Shown: in pieces, positions 1 through 8,540 of the stretch | How the letters are laid out: each line of letters starts with the position of its first letter | How positions within the stretch are numbered: position 1 is the first letter of the stretch | Program-made: the position numbers and the translations under genes | The notes under the pieces: model-generated | Told to the model about the DNA's origin: nothing | Seen by the model: only the letters and a program-made list of their open reading frames with translations | Databases searched by the model: none | Assembly (NCBI GenBank): GCA_902765215.1 | Contig: CACWZA010000033.1 | Location: forward strand, 1 to 64,000 | Length of the DNA stretch: 64,000 nt | Origin: an uncultured bacterium | GTDB lineage: Bacteria; Cyanobacteriota; Vampirovibrionia; Gastranaerophilales; Gastranaerophilaceae | Reading direction: 5' to 3'

Positions 1-60
1 CGTTAAACGGCATCGGCAAAAGCGTGGTTTTGCCTTTATGCCTCTGCTCGTAATCCGCTT
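1..60 (-). repeat. Edge of a tRNA-Leu-tailed structured repeat (type II module), truncated by the window start
   Basis: The first bases share cgttaaacgg, agcgtgg and cctctgctcg with the module at 21196-21417, in the same order and orientation. The agcgtgg block sits in a small hairpin whose stem here is ggcaaaa/ttttgcc but is aatcagaa/ttctgatt in the 21.2 kb copy, so the loop is kept and the stem replaced. The tRNA 3'-end core would lie outside the window. The next 85 bases hold no gene that I can recognise. Confidence 0.6.
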
Positions 61-144
61 TCGGTACCATTTTTATATTTACCCCTGCGGTCAAAGAAAG
101 TGGACATCCATTTTTTGCGAATTTATTGGGATAAATTTGACTTT

Positions 145-176
145 AAAAAAGCGGTATTAAATATACCGCTTTTTTT
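145..176 (-). terminator. Rho-independent terminator after fabF
   Basis: A 13-bp perfect stem (aaaaaagcggtat / ataccgctttttt) with a 5-base loop lies 22 bases beyond the fabF stop on the minus strand. A-rich and T-rich flanks make it usable from both sides. Confidence 0.85.
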
Positions 177-197
177 GAGTTTATTTTATATTTACTC

Positions 198-1454
198 TTA
201 TTCAACTTCTTTGAATACTAAAGTACAGTTGTGACCGCCAAACCCGAAAGAGTTTGAAAGTGCTGCGTGTACTTTGTGTTCGCGTTTAACATGTGGTACA
301 TAGTCAAGGTTTGCAACATGTTCATCCTGATTATCAAGGTTGATAGTCGGAGGAACAACGCCGTCTGTAATAGTTTTAACACAAACGATAGCCTCAACTG
401 CACCTGTTGCACCTAACATGTGGCCGTGCATACTCTTTGTTGAGCTTACAAGCAGGTTAGGGTTCTTTTCTTTATCGCCGAAAATTTGAGCAATTGCCTG
501 TGATTCAGCGATATCACCCAAGCCTGTACTTGTACCGTGAGGATTGATATAATCAATATCTTCAGGTTTAAGGCCTGCATCTTTAAGTGCGTATTCCATA
601 GATTTTAATGCACCCTTACCTTCAGGATCAGGAGCAACAATATCGTGGGCATCTGCAGTCTGACCGTAACCTACGATTTCTGCGTAAATCTTAGCACCAC
701 GCTTTTTAGCATGTTCATATTCTTCAAGAACAAGAACCCCTGCGCCTTCACCCATAACAAAACCGTCACGGTCTTTGTCATAAGGACGGGATGCTTTTTC
801 AGGTGCATCGTTGCGTTTTGACAATGCACGACATGCAGTAAATGCACCAACACCGAGTGTTGTAATTGTAGATTCGCAACCGCCTGCAACAACAACATCA
901 GCATCACCCCACTGGATACTTCTGAAAGCATCACCAATAGAGTGTGTACCTGTTGCACATGCTGATGCAACACACTTGTTTAAGCCTTTGTAACCGTGAT
1001 TGATAGAAATTCTGCCTGATGCAATATCAACAATAAGCATCGGAACTGTGAAAGGTGAACCTTTTGTCGGCCCGAAATTCATCATCTTCAAATGGTTTTG
1101 TTCAAAGGTTTTAAACCCGCCTGCTGCAGAACTTACAATAACACCTATTCTGTATGGGTCTATGTCTGCTTCATCTATCCCTGAATCTGCAATAGCTTCG
1201 TCTGCAGCAACTATTGCAAATTGAGTAAATCTGTCCATGCGTTTAGCATCTTTTGGATTGATGTAATCTTCAGGGTTAAAATCTTTATCTTTGATTTCTG
1301 CTGCTATTGTAACGGCATGTCCGTCGAGAGGGATTCTTTCAAAAGTTGTTACCCCGCTTTTGCCTGATAACATAGCATTCCAAAAATCTTTTACATTTAT
1401 ACCGCAAGGAGTTACGGCACCCATGCCCGTAACCACTACTCTTCTTTTATCCAT
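198..1454 (-). CDS. fabF: Beta-ketoacyl-ACP synthase II (FabF)
   Basis: Condensing enzyme of type II fatty-acid synthesis: it joins malonyl-ACP to acyl-ACP in the elongation cycle in the cytoplasm. The 418-residue length is normal. The active-site Cys is C166 in SACATGTHS, and the two catalytic histidines are in NPHGTSTG and GHMLGATGA, which gives the KAS I/II Cys-His-His triad. The C-terminal GFGGHN loop is intact. It is the last gene of the acpP-fabF stretch, read after fabG and acpP. An intervening terminator-like hairpin and an inverted repeat (1479-1591) separate it from acpP, so read-through or an own promoter is needed. Confidence 0.97.
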   Translation of the reverse strand: MDKRRVVVTGMGAVTPCGINVKDFWNAMLSGKSGVTTFERIPLDGHAVTIAAEIKDKDFNPEDYINPKDAKRMDRFTQFAIVAADEAIADSGIDEADIDPYRIGVIVSSAAGGFKTFEQNHLKMMNFGPTKGSPFTVPMLIVDIASGRISINHGYKGLNKCVASACATGTHSIGDAFRSIQWGDADVVVAGGCESTITTLGVGAFTACRALSKRNDAPEKASRPYDKDRDGFVMGEGAGVLVLEEYEHAKKRGAKIYAEIVGYGQTADAHDIVAPDPEGKGALKSMEYALKDAGLKPEDIDYINPHGTSTGLGDIAESQAIAQIFGDKEKNPNLLVSSTKSMHGHMLGATGAVEAIVCVKTITDGVVPPTINLDNQDEHVANLDYVPHVKREHKVHAALSNSFGFGGHNCTLVFKEVE

Positions 1455-1478
1455 ATTTCGTCTGTCTCCTTATTAAAT

Positions 1479-1553
1479 GAAAAATGGAAAATTGAAAATG
1501 GAGAATGCTTTAAGCACTACTATATATTTTCAACTTTCCATTGTCCATTTTCC
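1479..1553. repeat. Inverted repeat of the ggaaaatgg family, without a gene inside
   Basis: Two A/T-rich arms, 1479-1505 (units of aaaatgga) and 1527-1553 (tttccatt units), are imperfect inverse complements separated by about 21 bases. The same words make up the longer arms that flank the four-helix-bundle gene at 54893-55336. I read this as a gene-less or decayed copy of that element, placed between acpP and fabF. Confidence 0.6.
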
Positions 1554-1556
1554 GCT

Positions 1557-1591
1557 AAAAAAACGAAGGGGAACATACCCCTTCGTTTTTT
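1557..1591 (-). terminator. Terminator or attenuator between acpP and fabF
   Basis: Stem aaaaaacgaagggg / ccccttcgtttttt with a short loop, directly after the acpP stop. It should end much of the acpP transcript and could explain higher acpP than fabF expression. Confidence 0.8.
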
Positions 1592-1597
1592 ATAAAA

Positions 1598-1828
1598 TTA
1601 TTGATGAGCTTCAATGTAGTTAACAGCGTCTTGAACTGTTTGAATTTTTTCAGCTTCTTCTTCAGGAATTTCGCAACCGAATTCTTCTTCGAAAGCCATA
1701 ACTAATTCAACTGTATCTAATGAGTCAGCACCCAAGTCACCTGCGAAGCTTGCTTCAGGTGTAACTAATGCTTCATCAACGCTTAATTGTTGAACTACAA
1801 CTTTTTTTACTTTGTCTAATGTACTCAT
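1598..1828 (-). CDS. acpP: Acyl carrier protein
   Basis: Small acidic carrier that holds growing acyl chains as a thioester on 4'-phosphopantetheine. The 76-residue length is typical, and the modified Ser lies in the invariant motif [10 protein letters not shown]. The strongly acidic C-terminal half ([16 protein letters not shown]) is the usual docking surface for Fab enzymes. It lies between fabG and fabF, the common arrangement. A good Shine-Dalgarno (gaggatt) precedes the ATG, and a promoter is visible at 1877-1903. Confidence 0.97.
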   Translation of the reverse strand: MSTLDKVKKVVVQQLSVDEALVTPEASFAGDLGADSLDTVELVMAFEEEFGCEIPEEEAEKIQTVQDAVNYIEAHQ

Positions 1829-1876
1829 TTTAAAATCCTCATTTCTTATTTACTACACTATTATTTTTACCTTTAC

Positions 1877-1903
1877 ATTATACTATAAAAGAATTATTTG
1901 CAA
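1877..1903 (-). promoter_or_regulatory. Sigma70-type promoter of acpP
   Basis: On the minus strand TATAAT (1877-1882) lies about 50 bases before the acpP ATG. TTGCAA (1898-1903) lies 15 bases further upstream, a slightly short spacer. Confidence 0.5.
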
Positions 1904-1944
1904 AAAAGTTTACAATTGCTTTTTTACAATTTATTAAGCAAGAC

Positions 1945-2676
1945 CTAAATGATAAGTCCGCCTGATACTTCAATTGCCTGACCTGTTACATAATCTGTAT
2001 CAAGTGCAAGGAATTTAACAACTTTAGCAATATCTTCAGGAGTACCGAGTCTGCCCATTGGGATTAACTTCATGTATTCGTCAGTGTTACCCAAATCAGC
2101 AGTCATTGCAGTCTGGATAAAGCCCGGACATACAGCGTTTACTCTGATATTTCTCTTACCAAATTCTTTTGCTAAAGTTTTTGTTAAACCAATCAGACCT
2201 GCTTTTGAAGCAGAGTAGTTAGCCTGACCTGCATTACCGTGCAAGCCTACAACTGATGACATATTGATGATTGAACCTTGTCTTGCCTTCATCATATATT
2301 TGATTACGGCATGTGTTACATAGTAAGCGCTGCCAAGGTTAATCTTGATAACTCTTTCCCATTGTTCAGCGTCCATTCTGATGAATAAACCGTCCTTTGT
2401 AATACCTGCGTTGTTCAAAAGAATATCAATGTGTCCGTGTTCTGCTATCATTTTTTCAACAGCAGCATGAACCTGTTCATCATTTGATACATCAAATTGG
2501 TAGAACCAGGCATTTACGCCGATAGCTTTGATTTCATCAATTGCAGGTTGTGCAACAGCAGCATCACAAATATCATTGATAATGATATCGCATCCTGCGT
2601 GAGCAAGTTCTTTAGCACAGCTGAAGCCGATGCCTCTTGAACCGCCCGTAATTAAAGCAATTTTTCTTTCTGTCAT
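1945..2676 (-). CDS. fabG: 3-oxoacyl-ACP reductase (FabG)
   Basis: NADPH-dependent short-chain dehydrogenase that reduces 3-oxoacyl-ACP to 3-hydroxyacyl-ACP in fatty-acid elongation. The 243-residue length is normal. It shows the nucleotide-binding TGGSRGIG near residue 10, the NNAG motif near 88, catalytic Ser of MSSVVG near 140, and Y154/K158 of the YSASK motif. It heads the fabG-acpP-fabF group and is separated from fabD by about 900 bases that hold a gene on the other strand. A Shine-Dalgarno (aaggaga) precedes the ATG. Confidence 0.95.
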   Translation of the reverse strand: MTERKIALITGGSRGIGFSCAKELAHAGCDIIINDICDAAVAQPAIDEIKAIGVNAWFYQFDVSNDEQVHAAVEKMIAEHGHIDILLNNAGITKDGLFIRMDAEQWERVIKINLGSAYYVTHAVIKYMMKARQGSIINMSSVVGLHGNAGQANYSASKAGLIGLTKTLAKEFGKRNIRVNAVCPGFIQTAMTADLGNTDEYMKLIPMGRLGTPEDIAKVVKFLALDTDYVTGQAIEVSGGLII

Positions 2677-2890
2677 TTTTATCTCCTTATTTAGTAAACA
2701 GGAATCCCTGATTACTCTATTTAATATTCTCTCTCCTCATACTATTTTAAATTGAACATAGAAAATAAAAAACGGAAAATATTGCTTTGTTACATTTGTT
2801 TAGATAAATTAATTATTCGGCAAATTAATTTTTTACGGGCGTTACATAAGTAACTGAGAAAGTATCAACATAAAACAGGAGAAAAAGAGA

Positions 2891-3508
2891 ATGAATAATT
2901 TTATTAGAAGTATTATTGCACCATTAGCAATTTCAGTGCCTATGCAGGCATATAATCCGACACCTGCTCCTAAGCCGGAAGTTTTTGAACAACAGGAAGG
3001 ACATTTAAGAGAATTAATGGCAGGAAAGCCGCAGGAAGAAATTGACAAAATCATGAACGGCTGGGAAAAGTATAATGACAAAAAGCGTGCTGTAGAAGCT
3101 CAGTCATCAATAGATTCTCTCGCTTACAGAAAAGTATTTGAAGGAACAAAATTGGCAAAAGATTCTTCTGCTGTTGAAGAATTTAATAGTATTGCAAAGA
3201 AAACCCACCCAAGTAACAGATGGGGTTTCCCGACATATTCTTATGAAATGGACAAAATATTATCCGAACAGGGTATATCAGACAAACAAATAAATAAATT
3301 CAAAGCAGAAAACAATATAGGACGGGCAACCTTTGAAGATGGTTCTACGAGATTTACTTCAAGAGATAACTGTATTGTGATAGCAAAACAACAATTTAAG
3401 ACAGACAGTGTAATCTTTCAGAGATTTTTTGAAAGACATAACTCTTTCAACAAAGAAGTCAAAGAAGCTTTTAAAAACATATCAAAAACCATTAAACCGG
3501 TTATGTAA
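2891..3508 (+). CDS. Hypothetical protein inside the fab cluster, opposite strand
   Basis: 205 residues, not recognised. An aggag ribosome site precedes the ATG and a strong terminator follows, so it is very likely a real gene. The N-terminus (MNNFIRSIIAPLAISVPMQA) is moderately hydrophobic and could be a weak signal peptide or short anchor. The rest is charged and mostly helical-looking, with no Cys-rich or catalytic motif that I can name. It is transcribed against fabG and fabD, so it is probably an insertion into an ancestral fabD-fabG-acpP-fabF order and not part of the pathway. Confidence 0.75.
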   Translation: MNNFIRSIIAPLAISVPMQAYNPTPAPKPEVFEQQEGHLRELMAGKPQEEIDKIMNGWEKYNDKKRAVEAQSSIDSLAYRKVFEGTKLAKDSSAVEEFNSIAKKTHPSNRWGFPTYSYEMDKILSEQGISDKQINKFKAENNIGRATFEDGSTRFTSRDNCIVIAKQQFKTDSVIFQRFFERHNSFNKEVKEAFKNISKTIKPVM

Positions 3509-3512
3509 TAAG

Positions 3513-3545
3513 AAAAAAGGTTTAGCGATTCGCTAAACCTTTTTT
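3513..3545 (+). terminator. Bidirectional terminator between the 205-aa gene and fabD
   Basis: Perfect 15-bp stem (aaaaaaggtttagcg / cgctaaacctttttt) with a 3-base loop. It serves the plus-strand gene, and with its A-tract also the convergent fabD transcript. Confidence 0.9.
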
Positions 3546-3565
3546 AATATATAATTATAAATTAT

Positions 3566-4510
3566 TTACCCTGCAACCAATTGTTCTTTAATAGCGTTTA
3601 CGGTTGATTCCAGAGAATCTTTATCATATACATTATATGTCGTTATATCCATGCTAATCTTTTTGTTAAGCCCTGCAAGAACTTTTCCCGGCCCGATTTC
3701 AACGAAGGTATCAACCCCGTTTTCTATCATTTTTTGGATAGTTTGAGTCCAGTGTACAGATGAAGAAATTTGTTTTGGCATTTTTGATTTAAATTCGTCT
3801 GCCATAAGGGTTTCATTTGCATCAACATTTGTGATAACAGGCAATTTTGCATTATTTAATTCAAAATCTGCTAAATATTTTTCAAATTCCTCACCTGCAT
3901 TTTCCATATATTTAGAGTGGAATGCACCTGAAACTGCGAGCGGAACAACACGCCTTACTCCGTTTGCGAGCATATAATCGCTTGCCGCTTTTACTGCATT
4001 TTCATCACCCGTGATAACAACCTGAACAGGTGAATTATAGTTTGCAACATCAACATATCCGACTTTTGAGCCTTCTTCAAGACCTGCTTTTAACTGTTCA
4101 TCCGTAGCATTAAGAACTGCAGCCATAGCACCGCCCTTTGTTTGTCCCATAAGTTCTGCTCTCTTTTGGATAAGTTTAAAAGTGTTTTCCAGCGACATGA
4201 CTCCTGCTGTGTACATTGCACAGTATTCGCCGAGTGAATGACCTGCAGTATAATCAGGAGTAATACTTAATTCTGATTTTAATGCTTCAAGCAAAGCAAT
4301 AGAGGTTGTAACTATTGCAGGTTGAGTATTAATAGTCAGTTTTAAATCTTCTTCAGGCCCGTTGAAGCAAATATTTGAAATGCTTTTTCCCAAAACCTCG
4401 TCTGCTGTTTCATAAACTGTTTTTGCACTTTCATAAGTTTCATATATGTCTTTTCCCATTCCGACAGCCTGTGCTCCCTGCCCCGGGAAAATAAAAGCTA
4501 TTTTTTTCAT
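3566..4510 (-). CDS. fabD: Malonyl-CoA:ACP transacylase (FabD)
   Basis: Transfers malonyl from CoA to ACP, supplying the elongation unit. 314 residues, normal length. It has the N-terminal FPGQGAQ, the nucleophile S92 in GHSLGEY, and catalytic H198 in SGAFHSKY. The gene starts 4 bases after the 95-aa gene upstream, and its ribosome site (aaaggat) lies within the end of that gene, so the two are probably translated together. Downstream on its strand is a terminator. Confidence 0.96.
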   Translation of the reverse strand: MKKIAFIFPGQGAQAVGMGKDIYETYESAKTVYETADEVLGKSISNICFNGPEEDLKLTINTQPAIVTTSIALLEALKSELSITPDYTAGHSLGEYCAMYTAGVMSLENTFKLIQKRAELMGQTKGGAMAAVLNATDEQLKAGLEEGSKVGYVDVANYNSPVQVVITGDENAVKAASDYMLANGVRRVVPLAVSGAFHSKYMENAGEEFEKYLADFELNNAKLPVITNVDANETLMADEFKSKMPKQISSSVHWTQTIQKMIENGVDTFVEIGPGKVLAGLNKKISMDITTYNVYDKDSLESTVNAIKEQLVAG

Positions 4511-4514
4511 AATT

Positions 4515-4802
4515 TTATCCTTTACTAATACTTTTTTTAACTTGTCCTTTTATTCTGTGATAAATCCAGCTGAAAACTCCAAAAACATCTCTGTAATAGG
4601 CATCAGCCAATTTAGTTGTATGATATGTTTCAGATTTAAGGGTATGACCTGTTGAAATAAACCCTGCCATTTTGAAACTGTTAATCCGTTCTTCCCCCAA
4701 AGGTTTCAGTTCTGACTGATATCCTCTGCGGTTTTCAACAATAAGTCCCATCGCTTTTTTGAGCGGGTTACTTTCAATCGCCCCAATTCTTAATGTTTTC
4801 AA
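4515..4802 (-). CDS. Conserved-looking 95-aa protein between fabH and fabD
   Basis: Not recognised. The start is TTG with a good ribosome site (agagga, 6-7 bases upstream). A nearby ATG is in another frame and runs straight into a stop. The product is basic (net positive tail KGQVKKSISKG) and has no membrane segment or catalytic motif. Tight coupling to fabD (4-base gap) suggests co-translation within the fatty-acid operon. Its location between fabH and fabD is unusual and a link to acyl metabolism is only an inference from position. Confidence 0.7.
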   Translation of the reverse strand: MKTLRIGAIESNPLKKAMGLIVENRRGYQSELKPLGEERINSFKMAGFISTGHTLKSETYHTTKLADAYYRDVFGVFSWIYHRIKGQVKKSISKG

Positions 4803-4902
4803 ATCATATCCTCTTTGGTATAACTTTTCACTAAATATGATTATACCAAAAACAAATCAATCTCGTACAGACTTATAAATTTTTTACTCTTGTTATTTAC
4901 CC

Positions 4903-5913
4903 CTAGCAGATGCCTTCACGCAATCTGATAACTGCACCGCCCCAGGTCATGCCTGCACCGAATCCGCAAAGGACTGCAGTTGAACCGAGTTTAATTTTAC
5001 CGTTTTCTACACCCTCAACGAGAGCGATAGGGATAGATGCTGCAGATGTGTTACCGTAATATTTAATATTTGATATTACTTTGTCATCGCTATATTTCAG
5101 TCTTTTCTGAATAGATTCTATAATTCTTTGGTTTGCCTGATGCGGTATAAGATAATCAATTTCTTCAGCACTCAGACCTGATGCTTCAATACATTCTTCA
5201 ACATATTTTGGAACTGTTGTAACGGCAAATTTATAGACATCTTTACCGTTCATAATAATCTTGCCTGTTGCGACTTCATCTGCCTGTTCAACAAGCGGAC
5301 AGCACTGGCTGGGAACACCTGTTTTTATAAGGTCGCCAATAGAGCCGTCAGCGCTGATTTTGATAGATAATATATCATCAATTCCGTCATCAGATGCACT
5401 CATAATCATAGCTCCTGCACCGTCACCAAACAGGATAGATGTTCCTCTGTCTGTCCAGTCGGTAATTTTTGAATTATTATCAGCAGCAATAATTAAGACT
5501 GTTTTATAAATATTTGAGTGGATAAACCCTCTTGCAACTTGCATTGCATAGATTAAACCCGTGCATGCAGCAGTCATATCAAAAGCAGGAATAGTATCTT
5601 TTATCCCTAGTTTTGCGCCGATAGTTGCAGATAATGTAGGGTATAGTTGAGGCGGTGCTGATGCTGCACCTATTATACAGTCAATTTCATCAACAGAGAT
5701 ACCGGCTTTTTCAATCGCATTCTTTGCTGCTGTTAAACCCAAATCTATTGCTGTTTCGTTTCCTGAAACAACTCTGCGTTCTTTAATACCGGTACGGGTA
5801 TAAATCCATTCGTCAGAGGTTTCGTATAATTTTGTTAAATCATCGTTAGTAATAACTGTTTCAGGTACACAGTACCCTACCCCTGCTATTTTTACCGGTG
5901 TGAACTCACTCAT
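4903..5913 (-). CDS. fabH: Beta-ketoacyl-ACP synthase III (FabH)
   Basis: Initiates fatty-acid synthesis by condensing acetyl-CoA (or another short acyl-CoA) with malonyl-ACP. 336 residues. The catalytic triad is visible: C117 in TAACTGLIYA, H258 in IPHQANQRI, N288 in YYGNTSAAS. It follows plsX with a 15-base gap, the classical plsX-fabH pair. Its stop codon runs into a ggggtaaat motif (4895-4903) that recurs in several intergenic regions of the window. Confidence 0.96.
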   Translation of the reverse strand: MSEFTPVKIAGVGYCVPETVITNDDLTKLYETSDEWIYTRTGIKERRVVSGNETAIDLGLTAAKNAIEKAGISVDEIDCIIGAASAPPQLYPTLSATIGAKLGIKDTIPAFDMTAACTGLIYAMQVARGFIHSNIYKTVLIIAADNNSKITDWTDRGTSILFGDGAGAMIMSASDDGIDDILSIKISADGSIGDLIKTGVPSQCCPLVEQADEVATGKIIMNGKDVYKFAVTTVPKYVEECIEASGLSAEEIDYLIPHQANQRIIESIQKRLKYSDDKVISNIKYYGNTSAASIPIALVEGVENGKIKLGSTAVLCGFGAGMTWGGAVIRLREGIC

Positions 5914-5928
5914 TATACTTCCCTCTAC

Positions 5929-6987
5929 TTATCCCTCAATAAATTCAGAGATTTTACTGTTAACACCTCTTTGAACGGCTTCGTTTGCAACTCTTACAGC
6001 GTTCTTAATAGCGTAAGCACGACTTCTGCCGTGTGCAATAACTGATATCCCTCTTACACCAAGTAACAGGCAGCCGCCAAATTCTTCATAATTAATTCTT
6101 TTATAAACTCTTCTCATAAACGGTTTTGCGAGTAAACCGATTATCATACCGAGAATATCTGATTTAAGTTCTTGTTGCAATAAGTAGAACAACATTGAAG
6201 ATGCACCTTCCGTAACTTTAAGTGCAACATTTCCTACAAACCCGTCGCATACAACAACATCACATTTTGATAAGAAGATTTCTTTACCTTCGATATTACC
6301 TACAAAGTTGATGTTTTCGGAATCTTCTTCTAAAAGTTTGTGTGCTTCTTTTGCAAGCGGATTACCTTTTTCTACTTCTTCGCCGATATTCATAACCCCG
6401 ACACGAGGGTTATCAATTTCTAAAACATGTTTTGAATAAGTAGCTCCCATAATAGCGAACTGCTTAAGCATTTGTGCGGTAGCATCACTGTTTGCACCGC
6501 CGTCAATCAAAATAATAGGTTTTTCAACAGTCGGAAGGGTTACTGCGATTGCAGGTCTTGTGATACCTTTCAGTCTGCCTAATCCGAATAAGCTTGCAGC
6601 CATTGCAGCCCCTGTTGAGCCTGCTGCAACGATACCGTCAGATGTGCCGTCAGCAACTGATTTAACAGCCTTAACAATAGAGGAATCTTTCTTTTTTCTT
6701 ATTGCCTGACCTACTGCTTCACCCATTTCAATAACTTCTGATGCGTGGGTAATCATGTAATCAATATTGTCAACATCAATTTTAATCTTGCGTTGACGAC
6801 CTCTGTTACCGCAATCGGAATATATTCCGCCTGCTTTTCTGATTTTTTCAATTTCAGCTTTGATTTCGTCTTCTTTTCCGACCAAATCAAGCCCTACACC
6901 ATAATCCTGAGCAGCCCACAATGCACCTGCTACGATTTCCGCAGGAGCATGATCACCACCCATTGCATCAATAGCTATTCTTGTCAT
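5929..6987 (-). CDS. plsX: Phosphate acyltransferase PlsX
   Basis: Converts acyl-ACP to acyl-phosphate, the donor for PlsY in phosphatidic-acid synthesis; a peripheral membrane enzyme. 352 residues, starting with the family signature IAIDAMGGDHAP. GSTGAAMAA and the C-terminal GGCLLLGVRG are also typical. A short extra stretch near residues 53-68 (SDCGNRGRQRKIK) interrupts the usual sequence before THASEVIEM and looks like a lineage-specific loop. It lies between rpmF and fabH, which joins translation and lipid genes as in many bacteria. Confidence 0.95.
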   Translation of the reverse strand: MTRIAIDAMGGDHAPAEIVAGALWAAQDYGVGLDLVGKEDEIKAEIEKIRKAGGIYSDCGNRGRQRKIKIDVDNIDYMITHASEVIEMGEAVGQAIRKKKDSSIVKAVKSVADGTSDGIVAAGSTGAAMAASLFGLGRLKGITRPAIAVTLPTVEKPIILIDGGANSDATAQMLKQFAIMGATYSKHVLEIDNPRVGVMNIGEEVEKGNPLAKEAHKLLEEDSENINFVGNIEGKEIFLSKCDVVVCDGFVGNVALKVTEGASSMLFYLLQQELKSDILGMIIGLLAKPFMRRVYKRINYEEFGGCLLLGVRGISVIAHGRSRAYAIKNAVRVANEAVQRGVNSKISEFIEG

Positions 6988-7014
6988 AATCTCCCCTTAT
7001 TTTTCGAAGATATT

Positions 7015-7097
7015 AAGCAGTCATGTAGTTAAGATATTAAGATTTTTGCATAACATACGGTTTTCTTAACCTCTTAACTACGTTATGCTAACTGCTT
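7015..7097. repeat. Imperfect inverted repeat between rpmF and plsX
   Basis: Arms 7015-7033 (gcagtcatgtagttaag) and 7072-7096 (cttaactacgttatgctaactgc) pair over most of their length with a small bulge, and the loop holds further taagat/cttaac words. The hairpin covers nearly the whole intergenic gap and has no T-tract, so it is not a simple terminator. It may be a processing site or a small dispersed repeat. Confidence 0.55.
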
Positions 7098-7106
7098 TTA
7101 ACATTA

Positions 7107-7520
7107 CTATTCAGCAGATTCTTCTTTCTTTTCTGCTTTTGTTTTCTTAGCTGCAGGTTTCTTTTCACCTGTTTCTTCAGCTTTTTTTGTAGTTCTTTTC
7201 TTTGTTGTTTTCTTAGGAGCTTCTTCTGTAACTTCTGCTTCTACAACTGCTTCTGCTGCTTTAGGAGCTTCTTCTGCAGGTGCCTCAGCTTTTGCTGATT
7301 TAGCTTTCTTAGCAGGTTTTTTAACTTCTTTTACTGCTTCAGCTTTATCTTTAAGTCTTACAGGTTCTCCTTTATAATAACCGCAAGCTGTACATACTGT
7401 GTGTGCTAGTACAGGTTGTCCGCAATTAGAACATACAGTAGTTTCAGGCTTTGTTGCCTTCCAGTTTGCTCTTCTTTTTCCCTGAGCACTATGCCCTGTT
7501 CGTTTCTTTGGTACTGCCAT
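7107..7520 (-). CDS. rpmF: Ribosomal protein bL32 with a long Lys/Ala/Glu tail
   Basis: Large-subunit ribosomal protein. Residues 1-60 are a normal L32: MAVPKKRTGHSAQGKRRANWK, then the zinc ribbon with C30/C33 and C43/C46. The family is usually about 57-60 residues, but this one continues to 137. The extra ~75 residues consist almost only of K, A, E, T and P (APAEEAPKAAEAVVEAE, KKTTKKRTTKKAEE), a disordered histone-H1-like tail. There is no frameshift; the tail is in frame and ends at a clean stop. The gene lies between DUF177 and plsX, the standard neighbourhood. Confidence 0.95.
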   Translation of the reverse strand: MAVPKKRTGHSAQGKRRANWKATKPETTVCSNCGQPVLAHTVCTACGYYKGEPVRLKDKAEAVKEVKKPAKKAKSAKAEAPAEEAPKAAEAVVEAEVTEEAPKKTTKKRTTKKAEETGEKKPAAKKTKAEKKEESAE

Positions 7521-7584
7521 CTTTCTATACCTTTCTTTTTATCTGTTTTTACTATTTATATTTCGTCTTAATTCATTGAAACGG

Positions 7585-8070
7585 CTACTTTTTATCTATT
7601 TTTATAGACTTAAAAATTGCCATTCTCTCGTCCTGAATAAATCCGTTTTCATCTTTCGAAAATTTATCCACATTACAATTTATACCACAAACCTTTTTAT
7701 TTGGTAACTGTAATATTACAGATTGATACATTAAGTCATAAACATCAATCTCATTTTCACCGTTTAAGTCAGTCACAAACTGACCTTCCTTGATTTCTGT
7801 TTCCTGTCCGTATTCTTCATAAAGTGAGTTTTTTGCGTACAATTCTTTGACGGGGAAATCTAATTCGTAATCGTATTTTTTCAGACACAAATCACATTCA
7901 AGTTCAATATTCCCTTTAACCTGTCCTTTAACCTCGATAAAATCACCAAGCGAAGTGAAATCCAAATCAGCTTTTACTTTGGCTTTTATCTCAGGAAGCT
8001 CATCGTCAAAGTTATAATGCAAAGTTTTGTTCTTTTCGTTTTCTATGTCTTCAATAAGAATTTTATACAT
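7585..8070 (-). CDS. DUF177 protein (YceD-type, rRNA/L32-associated)
   Basis: The family is encoded next to rpmF in most bacteria and is linked to 23S rRNA accumulation. The start chosen is the ATG at 8070 (MYKILIEDIEN, 161 residues), because it overlaps the stop of the upstream 81-aa gene by 8 bases, a coupling geometry; a longer reading would use an upstream ATG at 8121. CxxC-like cysteines in LECDLCLKKYDYELDFPVKE are the family signature, followed by the acidic NEIDVYDLMYQSVILQLPNKKVCG stretch typical of the C-terminal half. Confidence 0.88.
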   Translation of the reverse strand: MYKILIEDIENEKNKTLHYNFDDELPEIKAKVKADLDFTSLGDFIEVKGQVKGNIELECDLCLKKYDYELDFPVKELYAKNSLYEEYGQETEIKEGQFVTDLNGENEIDVYDLMYQSVILQLPNKKVCGINCNVDKFSKDENGFIQDERMAIFKSIKIDKK

Positions 8071-8308
8071 AAGCTTCTTCCTGTAAAACCACTCCTGAAA
8101 TTTGTGTAGATACGAAAGCAATTCTTTTAACAGGCCCGTTAGCCTCTTTTTCCACCAAAACAGGGGAAGGGTTTTTCATAAGCTGTTTCATTTCCATATA
8201 AACTGCCTGCGGATTGTCAAAATACAATAATACAGGTGTTGCTACGCCCTTCAAAAATAAAACTAATGCCGTTCTGGTTTTTTGTTGTGGTAAGTATTGT
8301 GAAGTCAT
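8063..8308 (-). CDS. 81-aa protein coupled to the DUF177 gene
   Basis: Not recognised. It ends 8 bases inside the start of DUF177 (ATG and TAA interleaved), and a ribosome site (aggaga) precedes its ATG, so it is translated and coupled. The middle part (RTALVLFLKGVATPVLLYFDNPQAVYMEMKQL) looks like a beta-strand/helix arrangement of a small globular domain. It is the first gene of the rpmF-plsX-fabH transcript. Confidence 0.75.
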   Translation of the reverse strand: MTSQYLPQQKTRTALVLFLKGVATPVLLYFDNPQAVYMEMKQLMKNPSPVLVEKEANGPVKRIAFVSTQISGVVLQEEAYV

Positions 8309-8540
8309 TTTTCATCTCTCCTATTTGTATTAATTTTATCATAAAGAAGAAAGTTATAAAAACCTCAGGGGTAAATGTATGAAGATATCGGGATATTGAG
8401 AGGTTAAAAGTGTTTTTTAAACTGATATTATAAACTTTTGTAAACAATAGAAAAAGACTGTTAGCAAAATATTTTTTCAGAGTCGTTAAAATAATTGCAA
8501 CCATATGAAACAACATAATACATAATTCATAAATACAATT

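Noticed and set aside
8217-8516. 99-codon minus-strand frame overlapping the 81-aa gene start
   Set aside because: Very Phe/Ile-rich AT-driven frame without ribosome site; the 81-aa frame is better supported by its coupling to DUF177.
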